A DNA stretch of 64,000 nt from Oreocharis arfaki (Eukaryota; Chordata; Aves; Passeriformes; Paramythiidae): contig VZRR01013402.1 in assembly GCA_013398015.1 (NCBI GenBank), positions 156,026-220,025 on the forward strand, given 5' to 3'. The translations under genes and the position numbers were made by a program. This document shows, piece after piece, positions 46,201 through 57,600 of the stretch. Position 1 is the first letter of the stretch, and the number at the start of each line of letters is the position of its first letter. The notes under the pieces are model-generated. The model was given only the letters and a program-made list of their open reading frames with translations, made no database searches and was not told where the DNA came from.

Positions 46201-48971
46201 GAACTCTGAGACTGAATTCAGGGCTCCTCTGAATCACTGTGTCACCACTTTTCAAATGCAGTGCTTTGAACTCTACCCAACAGGCTGAGGCTGTAACATA
46301 CCCCACTCTGTCAGGGTTATGAGCTGCAACCTACAGTAAGGGAGTGCAGGTTAGCAGAACAGTCTTGTTCATGTTTTCTCAGTTGCTGCATGTGTCTGAA
46401 GTTAACTTCTGCCTTTCCCTGGAATCCCTTGCACTTTTCATGCCCTGTGCTGCTGCTCTGCTTTCTTCCCTGAATACTTTTCCCCTCCTCCTAGCCTGTT
46501 GCCTTGTCAGGGTCATCTGTGTCCATGCTCCAGCAGGCTGGGTTTCTGTATCTTTTTTTTTTCCCCTTAATTGAAGCACAGCTTTGTACACAACTGCCTC
46601 TAACAATAAGTACTGTACAAGTGCTTGGCTCAACAAGGTTCGTGAACTGTGTTTTCCCAAGCATCTGCTATGAAAGCAAGGGTTGGTCTTCCTCAAAACA
46701 GTCAGTACTGATGAGCAGCACGTTCCTCCTGCTGATGGTCACAGCAGCTGCAGCTGCACTCAGATGCTAAGTTTACCCCAAACCATTGTCTGATTCAGTG
46801 TTTTTGCTGACTTGGGTCCATGTCCCTGACTTTGCTGATGTCCAAGACAACATTTCTATTTGGTGCTGAATGCTGACCAGACATGAGTTTGTCTTGAACA
46901 TGAGCATTTATACCAAATATTTCTTCCTCAGTTGGGGTATCTTTGTGGCTCCCCTGCTCAGTTTGCTAGAGGTTGGTTCACAGATACTGTGCAGGCAGAA
47001 CAAGGGAAATAAATTACTCAGCCTTGTACCTTGCTGCGTGGCAAGTTTGAGGCACTTGTTGACTGTATTTATTTGCACAGTTGTTCTCAAAGTGATTTAT
47101 CTGTTAATTCTGGTGCATTCTTTGGAGGGGGTTCATTCACTCCTAATTTTCTTCCGTGTAAAGTTTCATACTATGGCTAAGCTTGCCTTGACAAAATTAA
47201 AAAGGAAAATCTAGTGATAATAGTAGGAGATACTGTGGTGCTAGTTGGAGTACTGATGTTTTGGATTACTGTTATCATACAAGCAAAGCCAATAGTGGAC
47301 GTCAAAGTAAGGCACAGTGTGTAAATGAAGAGGAAGTTAAGGGATTTGAGGAAAGGACCTCCCTGAGCATGGACAACTGTCAGATAGTATTTGTTGTGCT
47401 GTTGGGGAGGGTGCTGGATGGTCAGTACTGCTGCTTGGAAAGTTTGTGTGTGTATGAAAACCTTTCCTTGATAGTGCTGCACACTCACCTTCTGAGCAGC
47501 ACGTCTGAAAGCAAAACCCTTTGTCTTCTGGTAAAAGCAAGGCAGCTTTTTGAAAGACAGCACCATTCCAATGGTGGCACATTGTGTCCTTACTGCTGCT
47601 GTATTCCTTTCTGTCTAGCAAGATGCATGTCCTGCCAGCACAGGGAAAATACAGGTTCTGGAGTATTCAACAATGCACCCTCTGTGCATGCTCGCAGCTG
47701 TAAGGAAAATGGAGAAGATATTCTTTCCCTGAGCCAAGTGAAAAGGATCTTCTTTTAGCACTGTAAATAGTGTGAATCTTTGGTACTTCAAATCTTCATC
47801 ACTGCAAGTGCTAGTTGCAGACTCATCTACTGGTCATGTTTTCCTCTGGTAAGAGGATTGGGATCAGTGCATCAGTGCGAGAACATGCACTGGGCTGGTG
47901 TTATGGAGTCTAAGGTAAAGGACCAACCTGAGGGTAGGCAGATCTTTGGTAAGAGGTGTGGGAGGTACTTTTGTATACAAATCTTATTTTGGCATTTGGA
48001 ATGCTGACTTGGAACTTGATGGTAGAAAAAAGCCTCTGCCCTTGGACCAGCAATGACAACTATTTTTCAGAAGGGCTGGAATTTCTTGTGCTTCTGTTGG
48101 TACACTGTGCTATCTAAAGAAAATGCTTATAGGGGTTTCAGGCTCCTTAATAATGGGGAGAGTGAATAAGTAGTTTCACTGTTGTTAGAAATGAGTCTAA
48201 AACAATCCAGAAGGCCACTCTACAAAATTAATGCCAGAATAGCAGTTGATGCAAGCTGAACTTAATAATGATTTATGCCTCCTGGAATACACAGTGGCTG
48301 AGTTTTCAAGTGTAGCTAAATGATTTCAGCAACAACCATTGGTGGACTTTTTTTTTTTGTACTTCAGTTGTGGTCTTTTAAGGGTACCGAGCCATGTACC
48401 GATGCAAATAGGCATCAGATTTATGGGCATCTTTAAAATATCTGACAGTGAGAATTCTTGGGTTTAACAAGAAAATCAGTAGAGAAATATGAGAGAAAAA
48501 AAAGTTCTTTCTGTCAGTATATCATTGCGGACAACAAAAAGTTAAACCACAGTGTCAGTTTTTGAAAGGATGTAAAAGTTAGAGCCTTACATGATGACTT
48601 TAGTGGTAGAGGCCCCAGGTAAGGGCTCGAAACTGTGCTAGTAGACGTGTTTCAAAACTTGGGCAAAGAGCAGCAGAAAGCCTGCTTCTGCATGCAGAGG
48701 TACCTCTGAAAAATTGTAAAATCTAGTGGCTACATGGCAAGTTCTGTCCTAAATACCGTAAGAAACCTCCCCCCTTTCTTCATACAGTTTTGAAGTGTGA
48801 GGGTGATGCATTACTTTATTCCTAATATAGAGACATTTTTTCTTTATTCTGTAGATTCAACCAGTTATTGATGAAGTCTTCTCTTTTTCTGACGTTCCAA
48901 AGGCCTTTCTGAAATTGGAAGGAGGACATGCACGTGGAAAAACAGTGATCAATGTAATTAGTAGACAATAA
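25040..48971 (+). CDS. RTN4IP1: RTN4IP1: mitochondrial NAD(P)H oxidoreductase, reticulon-4-interacting protein 1 (9 coding exons)
   Basis: A medium-chain dehydrogenase/reductase of the quinone-oxidoreductase type. The vertebrate family acts in the mitochondrial matrix, is linked to coenzyme Q biosynthesis and binds NADPH; human loss causes optic neuropathy. Nine exons join in frame to 1173 nt, giving 390 residues (human 396). The first about 33 residues are Arg/Ala/Ser-rich without acidic residues, as in a mitochondrial presequence. The N-terminal catalytic fold spans about 35-195, and the Rossmann nucleotide-binding motif GASGGVG is at 203-209 (G203, G206, G209). The C-terminus, GKTVINVISRQ, is a few residues longer than the human end. 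The ATG at 25040 is the first in frame after a stop at 24944, with G at -3. Identity is very secure; splice ends are inferred from consensus and frame. Confidence 0.97.
25287..26518 (+). other. RTN4IP1 intron 1
   Basis: The first few hundred bases are the GC-rich shore of the CpG island, with a short (GT)n run near 25580. The remainder is AT-rich unique DNA. Confidence 0.6.
26519..26670 (+). CDS. RTN4IP1: RTN4IP1 coding exon 2
   Basis: Residues 83-133, SGYGATALNMKRDPLKLK through SYFKPGDE, including GRDVSGVVMECG. Acceptor TTTTGCAG. The donor GAG|GTGATA is weaker than the other donors in the gene; reading through it would add 15 codons and stop at 26716-26718. Confidence 0.94.
26671..27467 (+). 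other. RTN4IP1 intron 2
   Basis: AT-rich. It starts at a weak GTGATA donor and ends at GTTTTAG. Nothing else recognised. Confidence 0.6.
27468..27536 (+). CDS. RTN4IP1: RTN4IP1 coding exon 3
   Basis: Residues 134-156, VWAAIPPWKQGTLSEFVVAS then GNE. 69 nt, phase 0 at both ends, acceptor TTTTAG, donor GAG|GTAAAC. Confidence 0.95.
27773..27897 (+). CDS. RTN4IP1: RTN4IP1 coding exon 4
   Basis: Residues 157-197, VSFKPKCLSHTEAAALPYVG and LTAWSALNQVGGLNQSNCSG, with the conserved LPYVxLTAW block. Acceptor TTTCAG, donor AG|GTAAGT, ending in phase 2. Confidence 0.95.
27898..33222 (+). other. RTN4IP1 intron 4
   Basis: 5.3 kb of AT-rich DNA containing one CR1 tail fragment at about 28.1-28.3 kb. No nested gene recognised. 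Confidence 0.65.
28108..28283 (+). mobile_element. CR1 3'-end fragment
   Basis: AGAGAAGTTGTGGATGCTG, CAACCTGGTCTAGTGAAAGG, TGTCCCTGTCCATGGCAGG, AGATGATCTTTGAGGTCCC and a decayed TTTTATGATCCTG end. This is the diagnostic CR1 3' sequence, in gene orientation. Confidence 0.9.
33223..33271 (+). CDS. RTN4IP1: RTN4IP1 coding exon 5 (nucleotide-binding motif)
   Basis: Residues 198-214, RVLILGASGGVGTFAVQ, the glycine-rich NAD(P)H-binding turn. It is only 49 nt long, is flanked by CTTACAG and CAG|GTAATA, and follows the 5.3-kb intron 4. Confidence 0.95.
33272..34765 (+). other. RTN4IP1 intron 5
   Basis: AT-rich unique sequence with no repeat family recognised. Confidence 0.55.
34766..34902 (+). CDS. 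RTN4IP1: RTN4IP1 coding exon 6
   Basis: Residues 215-259, LMKAWDAHVTAVCSHDAST and LGADDVIDYKSGNLEEQLK. 137 nt, acceptor TTTTTAG, donor TT|GTGAGT, ending in phase 2. Confidence 0.95.
34903..36985 (+). other. RTN4IP1 intron 6
   Basis: Unique-looking sequence. Nothing recognised. Confidence 0.55.
36986..37169 (+). CDS. RTN4IP1: RTN4IP1 coding exon 7
   Basis: Residues 260-321, from LFDFILDNVGGSTEKWALD to MLQTGVTVGSKTLK. It holds the conserved FDFILDNVGG segment. 184 nt, acceptor CTGCAG, donor AAG|GTATTT. Confidence 0.95.
37170..38508 (+). other. RTN4IP1 intron 7
   Basis: Unique-looking sequence. Nothing recognised. Confidence 0.55.
38509..38601 (+). CDS. RTN4IP1: RTN4IP1 coding exon 8
   Basis: Residues 322-352, HLLKGVHYRWAFFMPSG through DEIAELVDSGK. 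93 nt, phase 0 at both ends, acceptor CTTGCAG, donor AAG|GTATGT. Confidence 0.95.
38602..48854 (+). other. RTN4IP1 intron 8 (10.3 kb)
   Basis: The largest intron in the window. It contains one short CR1 tail and several chance-length ORFs (for example 45096-45578 and 47261-47758, plus strand) without recognisable homology. A mildly GC/CpG-richer patch lies near 45.0-45.5 kb. No nested gene is supported. Confidence 0.6.
44346..44445 (+). mobile_element. CR1 3'-end fragment
   Basis: GAGCAACCTGGTCTAGTGGA, AGGTGTCCCTGCCTATGG and a CTACAATTCTGTG tail match the CR1 3' end. It shares this block with the fragment near 28.2 kb. Confidence 0.85.
48855..48971 (+). CDS. RTN4IP1: RTN4IP1 terminal coding exon 9
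   Basis: Residues 353-390 plus TAA. IQPVIDEVFSFSDVPKAFLK and GHARGKTVINV match the family C-terminus, followed by a short extra tail ISRQ. Acceptor TTCTGTAG after the 10-kb intron 8. Confidence 0.95.
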   Translation: MQPVIDEVFSFSDVPKAFLKLEGGHARGKTVINVISRQ

Positions 48972-48972
48972 A
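48967..48972 (+). terminator. RTN4IP1: AATAAA overlapping the RTN4IP1 stop codon
   Basis: The hexamer AATAAA contains the TAA stop codon (48969-48971). If used, the 3' UTR would be only about 15-30 nt. Whether it is used cannot be seen from sequence. Confidence 0.3.
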
Positions 48973-49493
48973 GTATCTCTAATCATAGTCCTGTCTGCAG
49001 TCAGTCCTTGAACATGAATTGGTATGTAGCAAGTGTTTCTTTTTTAAAAGCTTATACAGGGTAATATGAGTTTTGTTTTAGAAAAGCCTGTGATTTCTTC
49101 ATACGCTGCCTGTTAACAAGCAGACAAGACATACTAATGTCCCTTAGGCATTTCTACCTGAAAATTGTGTTAAAAACATAGTTGGGACTTTTGCAGAACA
49201 CCCTTCACTCTTGGGATAAGAGGAACAGTCTGCAGCATTTTCCTTTTGTGCATCTTACATTTTCCAGATGTAAGTCCTGAAATGGTGGGGCACACTCTCA
49301 TCTACTTGTCCATGTGATACCTGTGCTGTTTTTCCTTGGCCTTTCCTAGTTCTACTTACCTTCACTAATGTAGATTATTACTCAAGCTATTTCGTTCTCA
49401 GAACTAAATGGTCACATCACTGTCTCAGGACTGATACTTTGATCTTGTTATGGCAACTCTCTCATGGCATAGCTAATCTAAATAGAAGCATGG

Positions 49494-49499
49494 AATAAA
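49494..49499 (+). terminator. RTN4IP1: candidate RTN4IP1 poly(A) signal AATAAA
   Basis: A canonical hexamer about 520 nt past the stop codon, on the sense strand. Another lies at 50044-50049. The choice between them is not decidable here. Confidence 0.4.
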
Positions 49500-50066
49500 A
49501 TCAGTCTGCAACTGATAATTATTCTAACTGCCCAGCTCCTGACGCAGATTCAGCTGACTGCAGTGTTTATGCAGGTAGGGTGGACATGGTTTTGTCTATG
49601 GTCAGGAGCCCTTGTTCCTGCTGTGTCCCATCACTGCTGGTGTTTGTGTCTAGTGGGTTTTTAAACTTGCCATTTTGCCGGAGATGGGCTATGGAGTAAC
49701 TTCCCCTGCAATTGTACAGGTGAATTGAAGGAAAGTGGCAACCTCTTAAGTGAGAGTTGTCCCTTTACTGCAGTGCAGCTGTGGTGGTGCACAAACCATG
49801 TCATGCAACGCTTCCACCAGGGGACAGAAGTGGCAGCCGTGTGAGTGGTGGCCCTGTGTACAAATGCACTGAACTCGTGCTTGTATAGAAGAATCATCCA
49901 TTCCTCAGAGCCTGCAGCTATTCCACACCATGTATTCGCTCCTCAGGGGCTGGCTGTCGCAGAGGAATTATGGACAGAGATGGGCACAAGATGAAAGCAA
50001 AACTAACCATAAAATTCACCTTTCTACCTTTAAAAATAATTTCAATAAAAAGTTACCTAACTTAAA

Positions 50067-50072
50067 TTTATT
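50067..50072 (-). terminator. CRYBG1: candidate CRYBG1 poly(A) signal AATAAA
   Basis: The first AATAAA on the minus strand past the CRYBG1 stop (51606), implying a 3' UTR of about 1.5 kb. It sits 18 bp from a plus-strand AATAAA, as expected where two convergent genes end. Confidence 0.4.
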
Positions 50073-51605
50073 TTTAAAATGCTATATTATATATAGCAAG
50101 AGCACATCAATATGACAAAGTACCACCGTTTGGAACCAGTAACAACGTATTTTCTATTAAGGACTAAAAGCAGCACGTTTCAGAGCAACAAACTTCAGTG
50201 CGTCTTTACGAAAGGAAGAAAATTAGTAAGGCACTTCCTCTAGGGTGGTAATAGTAAAAGCACCAGTATCCTTTGAGGCAATACAGTAGTAATGAAAATG
50301 TTAATTTTAAACAGACTTACTATGCAAGACAAAGGCCTGGATGCTCCTAGGAGCAGCTTGTAATAACACTGGTCTGAGCCAGAACAAAACACAGCAGCAT
50401 AGTACAAGAGTTTGTTTGTATTTTACCTTTTTGCCAACATTATTAAGGAAAACTAACATGACCACGTTCAAAGCAGGGCAACAGAACAACGTCCTGCAGT
50501 CATCAGGACATCCTACTTGTCACAAGCTCTTTACTAAACCAGATACACTTACTTGGAATGGGCACAGTCCTTGTGGCTGGGCACATATCCAGGCTTGGCT
50601 GTGCCCCTTCCTAGAGGAGTCTGACACTTCTGTCCAACAGGGAGGCAGCAGCCTGCCACAAACATTGCTCCCCAACATCACCAGAAATAGTGGGGAGTAG
50701 GACATTCTCCATGGTAAGCCCAACAGACAGTGGCTGGAAAAATCAGTAACCACAGTGCTTATGTGCAGTTGCAGTCATCTTTAGTGATAATTCCCCTAAG
50801 AGTTCTTGTCTTCTATATGATTTTGGAGTTCAGGAAGATTCTACTTACTGAAACTGTTTTAAAAGGTACAAGTTTGACTTGGCAAAGAAGAAAAATACCC
50901 ACAACTCAAGAAGTTAGGCAACCTAGAAAATGGGCAAATTCTTCACATTCCAATGCACCCTTTTGCCAGCCCTCTCTTTTTCTTACAAAATATCTGCTAC
51001 TTCACATCCTCTATACATGAGAAAAACTAGAATTTTTTCTGAATTTAGGACTTACTATATTAGCATACTAACTATACTTGAAGCCACATGTTAAAAACTC
51101 TTTGGATGTGCTGTACTAGCAGTCTTTAAATTTTCAGTAAACATAAGTTTGTTCCAGTGAACCAAATATATTAATTTCCCATAGTGAATATTTCTCTATA
51201 CTACAGCTCATAGGTCCAAGTTGCTATACCCATATACACACTGCACTCCTGTCCTTTATAAGTTACACTTACTTATTCTGGGTTAACTACTCACTGACAT
51301 AATTGTAACTCCATGGGGTCTCACCCCTGTTTACTTGTTCCATTCTAGCCTGAGGCATACTGCCACTCTCTATCCAACACTGAGTTGTAAGGATTAAAAA
51401 TAAAAATGGTTTTGAGATACTCAAGCTTTTGTAGGGACAATAATCTTGGATAGGGAAATGAAATCATTCTGTTGCTTGTTCTTTTTAAAATTGTGAAGAA
51501 AAGACAAAACTCTCATTGTTGATCCTATATCCTTCAGAGATGGCAGTGCCAATTCCAGTGTCCAGAATAGTGGCCAATTCAAACATCATTTTTCCTTCTT
51601 TGGGT

Positions 51606-51694
51606 TTATACAACCAGCGGTTCCCAGCACTGCGTTAACTTTTCTTCATTGACTGTGTTGACAACGACATGGTCACAATCATACTGTGTGCCTC
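51606..51694 (-). CDS. CRYBG1: CRYBG1 terminal exon (beta-trefoil repeat 3)
   Basis: Reads GGTQYDCDHVVVNTVNEEK then LTQCWEPLVV and TAA; QCW is the third QxW. Acceptor CTACAG follows a 3.2-kb intron that holds a CR1 insertion. Confidence 0.94.
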
Positions 51695-54600
51695 CTGTAG
51701 AGAGAAATTTCAAAGAGGGGAGATTATCTTTGAAATAAGAGACAAATACTCTGGGTTTCAGAAAAGCTCTAGTAAAAGCTGGTGTAGACAGTTTCTCTTC
51801 AACCCATGGCTCTGAGAAGACCAAATGTATTTTCATCACTGCCTACTTTTGGAATTAATTTTGAAACAGTTTTTGAATTAACCAGGATCAGTTTGCCTTA
51901 TTCTCTCCACCCCTTCAGTAATTCAGTTTTTTGGCTTTTTCAGCCTGGATGGAAAGGGAAAGAAACACTGCAATACAGTCAGGTGCAGCTCCTTGAAGAC
52001 TATCACTTCCCAAGTCATGCTTGACTACTGAGTTTTCCTGCAACAGTCGTCAGTTGTCACTTGGCTCTAAGAATGGAGTGAAGATGTTTAGATGATGAAG
52101 TGAGTCCCGCTGCTAACAGACAATGCACACGTGACCATGTCAGGGACAAGGTCTGGCACTGGTTTACTCCTTGCCATTATAATCCTTTATTTTGACAAGA
52201 TGAATCACAAGTCACCATGCACAGAGTATCAGCCACTGTTCAGCTGTTTCCACTGGCAGCTGAACATATCTGAATGCAAAATAAGAACATTTCTTAGAAG
52301 AGCTTAATCTACTTACGTGATGCAATGCCAGACATGTTCTCATAGAAGACCACCATTAATATTCTGACTTAAGAAAGTGGGAAGCAAATACACATTTGAC
52401 TAGAGCTGAAAGTCAGAATTGATGTTTTTTTTTCCCTCAGACTTAGTATGTATCGCAGAAATGTAGGACACGTGCATCTCCTGTAGTACAACACACCTGC
52501 AAAGCAGGTGGTATTCCCACTGGAAGCAGCCACCTGGGCCAACCACTTATATAAAGCACCAGGACACTCCCACGGACACTGTCTTTTTGTTCTGCACCCC
52601 AACTGCCTCACCCTCTCTGACTGAGCAAAAGACAAGCCTGGCAGCTGAAAGCTTATGTTGAGTGTAACATACTGAGCTATGTAGCTAATGTTATTTTTTG
52701 TAGGTCAGTTAGCACTGTGAGTACAAAATGAGTTTTTAAATGGTGTCGGATAGAATGTAAACACGTTAAAATGGGAAAAGATGGGATTTTTTTTTCAGTG
52801 GATAGAGAGACTATTTACTTTGATAGCATGGTGCTCTGGACAAGGCTTTGTGCTATGCCAATTTGTCCACAAGGTGGCATTGGCAACTGCACAGTTAAAC
52901 AACTGCATTCATTTGCTGAGGAATTCTTTAACACACAATTTGTGGTCCAGAATGGATCAGCAGAGGTGGCAGGAATAGGCCTACTAGACTTTCCTCAAAT
53001 AAAAGCTAAATGTATCTACTGTTTTGTATTTACAGATTTACTTTGTTTTAAAGCTAAGAGTGCATCTATACTTCCACCACCAGACCTATCTATTGTGAAG
53101 TTCTTCAGTTATAAAAGCAGAATACATAATTGCTTTTAACATGATTAACTGAAGAAAAAGCAATGCAATAGTATTTCTGCTTGTTTGGTGCAACTTAAAA
53201 TGAGCTTTAGCAAAAAGGTATGCAGTCATTGTGACTAAAGACTCTCCTTGAACTGGAGTGTTTTTGTGAAGTTTATAGTTAATCATCACTAGCTTTTTGT
53301 GGCAGTAGAGAGAATTTGTGCCCATTTGAGCCACTGTTGTATTATGGCCAGACATGAGATAACCCTGATCTCACAGTTCTGACAGTCCTAGCCCCCTGAG
53401 GCGGGTGAGTGTCCCACTCTGCTCTGTGCTCACCTCAAGTGAGCAGCCTTGCCTTGAGTCCTGTATGCATTTTTGGGCACCACAATGTAAGAAAGATACA
53501 AAGTTACTGGAGAGCATCCAAAGGAGGGCTACAAAGATGGTGAAGGGCCTTGAGGGGAAGCTGTATGAGGAGCAGCTGAGGTCCCTTGCTCTTTTCAGCC
53601 TGGAGGAAACTGAGGAGAGACCTCACTGCAGTCTACAACTTCCTTGTGAGGGGAAGAGGGGCAGACACTGATCTCTTCTCTGGTGACCAGTGACAGGACC
53701 TGAGGGAATGGCCTGAAGCTGCATCAGGGAGTTTTAGGTTGGGTATTAGGAAAAGGTTCTTCCCACAGAGGGTGTCTGAACACTGGAGCAGGCTCCCCAG
53801 GAAAGTGGTCACAGCACCAAGCCCGACAGAGTTAAAGAAGCTTTTGGACAATGCTGTCAGGCACATGGTGTGACTCTTCGGGTGTCCTGTGCAGGGCCTG
53901 GAGTTGGGGTTTGATGATCCTTATAGATCCCTTCTGACTCAGGATATTCTGTGATTCTAGGAGTTCAGTCCTGTTTAGCTCTAAAATGCTGACTGTTGAC
54001 TGTGCACTTTTTCTGGTTGGTTTGGGGTTTTTGGGGAGGAAGTGGTGGTTGTAATTGACATAATTAATGTCATAGCATCAATTTAAAATTAATTTTAAAA
54101 GAGCTAAAAAATTAACAGAAATAGAATAGAACAGATGTAGAAAATGTTACTCCCCTCACTCCCCAAAAAAGCAATTAAGTAAGAACATCTGATTATGCTA
54201 ATTCTCCTAATCATTCCATTTGCTGCTTTTTTAGACTTTCTGTGAAGCTGTGAAAACAAAGTTCAGAAACAGTATCTACACAAATCAAATTACTATGACA
54301 AAAGTAACTCCAGAATACATATCAAGTGCTCACAGACCCTAGGTTGCTATGGCAGAATCTCATGCTTGCCATAAAGGTAGAGCCATTAATAAACAAAAAC
54401 CCCCACCTTTTTGCTTCTAATCACATCAGTATACAAGCTTGCCTCTACCTCCCTAATATCCTTTGGCTATTGCATCTACAACTACTATGTAAGAAAACCT
54501 ACTCTATAGAAATTAAAGTTAATGAGAAGTTAGGTTGTTCTTGCTTCAGCATTTTAAATAATCATATTCACATTGCCCCAAAATTAACTGAGGCTATCTA

Positions 54601-57600
54601 CAGTGAGTGGACACTGAGAATACAAGATAAGCAAGTACTGTGAGTTAGTAAATGGTATTTAGGAGAAATGAAATGAAGTCTTAGGGCATGTATAATTCAG
54701 GAGGTCAAACTAGCTGATCGGGTCTTTTTTGCTTCTAGATTAAAGCAACTAAAGCACCATCCTTAATTTATAGGCACGTTTAGTGTGTATCCCACTGCAA
54801 ATACCATGTAATTAAGAACCAATGTAATGAGATAACATTTGCTTACCTTTGATATCTAAAACCAGCTTGGGTTTCATCTTGCTATAAACTCTGCCATCGG
54901 GACTAATATGCCAATATTGTTTGTCTTCGTTCCGCTCAAATGACAGACCGAGTTTAGAGCCAGGAGTTATAAGATTTCCAACAATTGTCAAGCAGCAATC
55001 CTCTGCCATCTGTGTCATCAGAAAGGCAACAGCAATTACTCAAAATGGCCTTACTTCTAGTGTCCACTGGGTTTTTTATCAAATAGGAGAGATATCATCA
55101 CGTGAGAATAGAATTTAGGAATTACTTTCCCTTGAGGAATCTATTTTTGCCTCAAACTCAAGACTCATTTTTCTTTTGTTCCTGTTTCTGCTGACTCTCT
55201 CCAGTACAGGAACATTCAGATAAGTATGCTGTATCAGATCAAAAGGAACAATTAGCACCCATCTCTAGCAGTGGCCAATAACCAAAGATTACATTGATAC
55301 TGTGGAAGATTACATTGACTGAAATCTTGTATGCAGTATGCTCCTGGTTATCTCTTCCAGTCTACAGCAACTGCCAGCCCAGAAATTTTTCCATGCATCC
55401 CAGTATCTTTAATGCTCATTTTCTGTCCCCTATGTGAATTTATTAGTCACTACCCACCAAGATCAGTGTAACCCTTTTACATGAACACTCTCGTGTATCG
55501 TAACCCTTCGATACTGTGACAAGCAGCTCCAAATCCTAACTACCACTATTAAAAAAAAATTAAGAATAATTTGATTTGCAACTAGTTTAATTTGATGCTC
55601 TCCTCATCCCTTGATTATTTTAAGGGATGTCTTGTCCATGCTATGTTTGCAGAGACTTCAAGCACATCATCCCTCAAGGAGTACCCTTTGCAGGCTAAAA
55701 TGTCCTCGCTATTTTGTCTCTTCCTTGCATAGAGGTTCTCCATTTCCTCTGAACATTCTTTTTTCTTTCAATCACTTCTAGTTTTGCAGTAACCTTTTCC
55801 GATAAAGGACAGTATCAAGTGTATGAATTTCACAGGGTATCACAGTAATATTTGCTTCTTTGTTCTACACTCTTTTCCTAGTCACTTGTATTACTTGATT
55901 CCAAAAGTCTGCAAATGTCTTCTTGGTTAAAAAAAGAGCTGACAAAAATTAAGCTTACTTCAAAAGAGTATTAAAGCTGTATTACTAAGTAACAGTTAAT
56001 TTTTCTAGATAATCAGTGATTTTCAGTACATCACCATAAGCTGCGCCTTTTAACTACTGAATGCACTTCTGTGGCAGACTAAACACTCATCTGCCATTGT
56101 TGAAATGGCCCTAAATTATTTTTAAAAGTACTTTTGAAAGCACTGTTTCTTGAAAAAATCATACTTCTGGCTATCCTAACCTAGGATTTGAGTAAGTTGG
56201 TTTAGTTGTGAAATTCTCATTTGTATCTGAAGCATTCTCTAGTGGGACTAGGAAAACTCTGAGCTTAGACATTAGGTCCACTAAGCCAGTACTTCATCCA
56301 TCTCTAAGAAACTCATAAAGAGTAAGGAAACCTGCATTCACATCTGTTTCTGAAAAAAAGGAGCAGAATGACTTTCATATCCTGCTTACTGGTTATCCCA
56401 CATACTTAAAACAGCCCTTCCTTGAAAACCCCAGGCACAGCCCAAGGTACTGTGACTCAGTCACTGAGATGACCCAAGCTTACAGGAAGGTGCAGGTTCT
56501 TCCAGTGACCTGTGCCTGCCTATGTGCAGGTAGCTACCCAGCAAAGAGCTCAGTTTTCTTTGTAATATGTGGTAAAACCCAATATTTGGTTTGTGCAAGA
56601 TGGATTTACTACCATTCACCAGAAGGATAGCAGAGCTGTGTAAGAGTTCAGTCACTTAAGATCAATGTTGCCAGCTTGCACTCTGCGCTAAGCTACCTGA
56701 CTGCTATACAGCACAAGCCGTGTATTTTCTGGGCACAGAAGAATTGCTTTATGAGATACAGAAAAAGGGGCAAAACCCAGGAGTATTTATCCAAAGCCCT
56801 ATAAGACCACAGTGCCTCAATATGAAAACTTTCAGTGACATGTTTGAGAGGCACCATCAAAAGAGAAGTCTTTTGTATGTGATATTAAAGCTTTTAGCTT
56901 ACTTTGCATCATTTTGCTGTCTGCATAAATCCCTTTTACAACTGCATGTGTCCTGTAAACATGTCCGAACAATGCCTTAGCTTATTAACAGTAAGATTCT
57001 TCCCTCCAGCATAGATGACATAGTTATAAATGGCTCCTTTGAAGTTATACAATCCTATAGAAAAAGTTCACATAATTCTTTGCAGTCAAGCTGTTTAACA
57101 GTATTAAAGTAACTTAATTTTCTTTTGGCTGGCATCCCTACCTAAGACTGTTCATGCTTAAACATTTTATGAACTGCGCATACCTCTGCTCACCTCAATG
57201 ACAATTTGCACATGATTAGTTTTATGGACTGTGAGAAAAGTAGGGCTTCATTTGGAAACTTGTACAGAGGAAAGGAAAAAGTATGGATTTGACAAATACA
57301 GGGATAACCAGAAAACAAACAAAACCCAAACAAAACCCCAAAACAAAAAACCCACAAAGCTCAGAAGAAGTGGGATTTTATCTTTAAGCTCGCCTAAATG
57401 CAGAAGAGGGTATCAACCTACCTCTACCAAACTGTCCTACCACAAGGTATGCATTGTTCAAAATACTGTCAGGAAGGGTCTGTACTTTAAAAAGTTTCCC
57501 ATGCTTGGATACTTTTGCAATACTTTCTCTCAACATTTCAATTATATCAAAAAATTATCATACAACTAGTTTGTATCACCTGAAAAAGCCAGAGTTGATC

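Larger units (their letters stand above)
48972..51605. other. tail-to-tail spacer and 3' UTRs of RTN4IP1 and CRYBG1
   Basis: 2.6 kb between converging stop codons. It holds candidate poly(A) signals on both strands and a small AT palindrome (GCTATAT-TAT-ATATAGC) at 50081-50097. No coding exon recognised. Confidence 0.6.

Noticed and set aside
47261..47758. 165-codon plus-strand ORF in RTN4IP1 intron 8
   Set aside because: Its composition is not protein-like (Cys/Ser/Leu-rich, no domain) and no homology is recognised. It lies wholly in an intron and could be the longest chance ORF. A protein search with a significant hit would reopen it.
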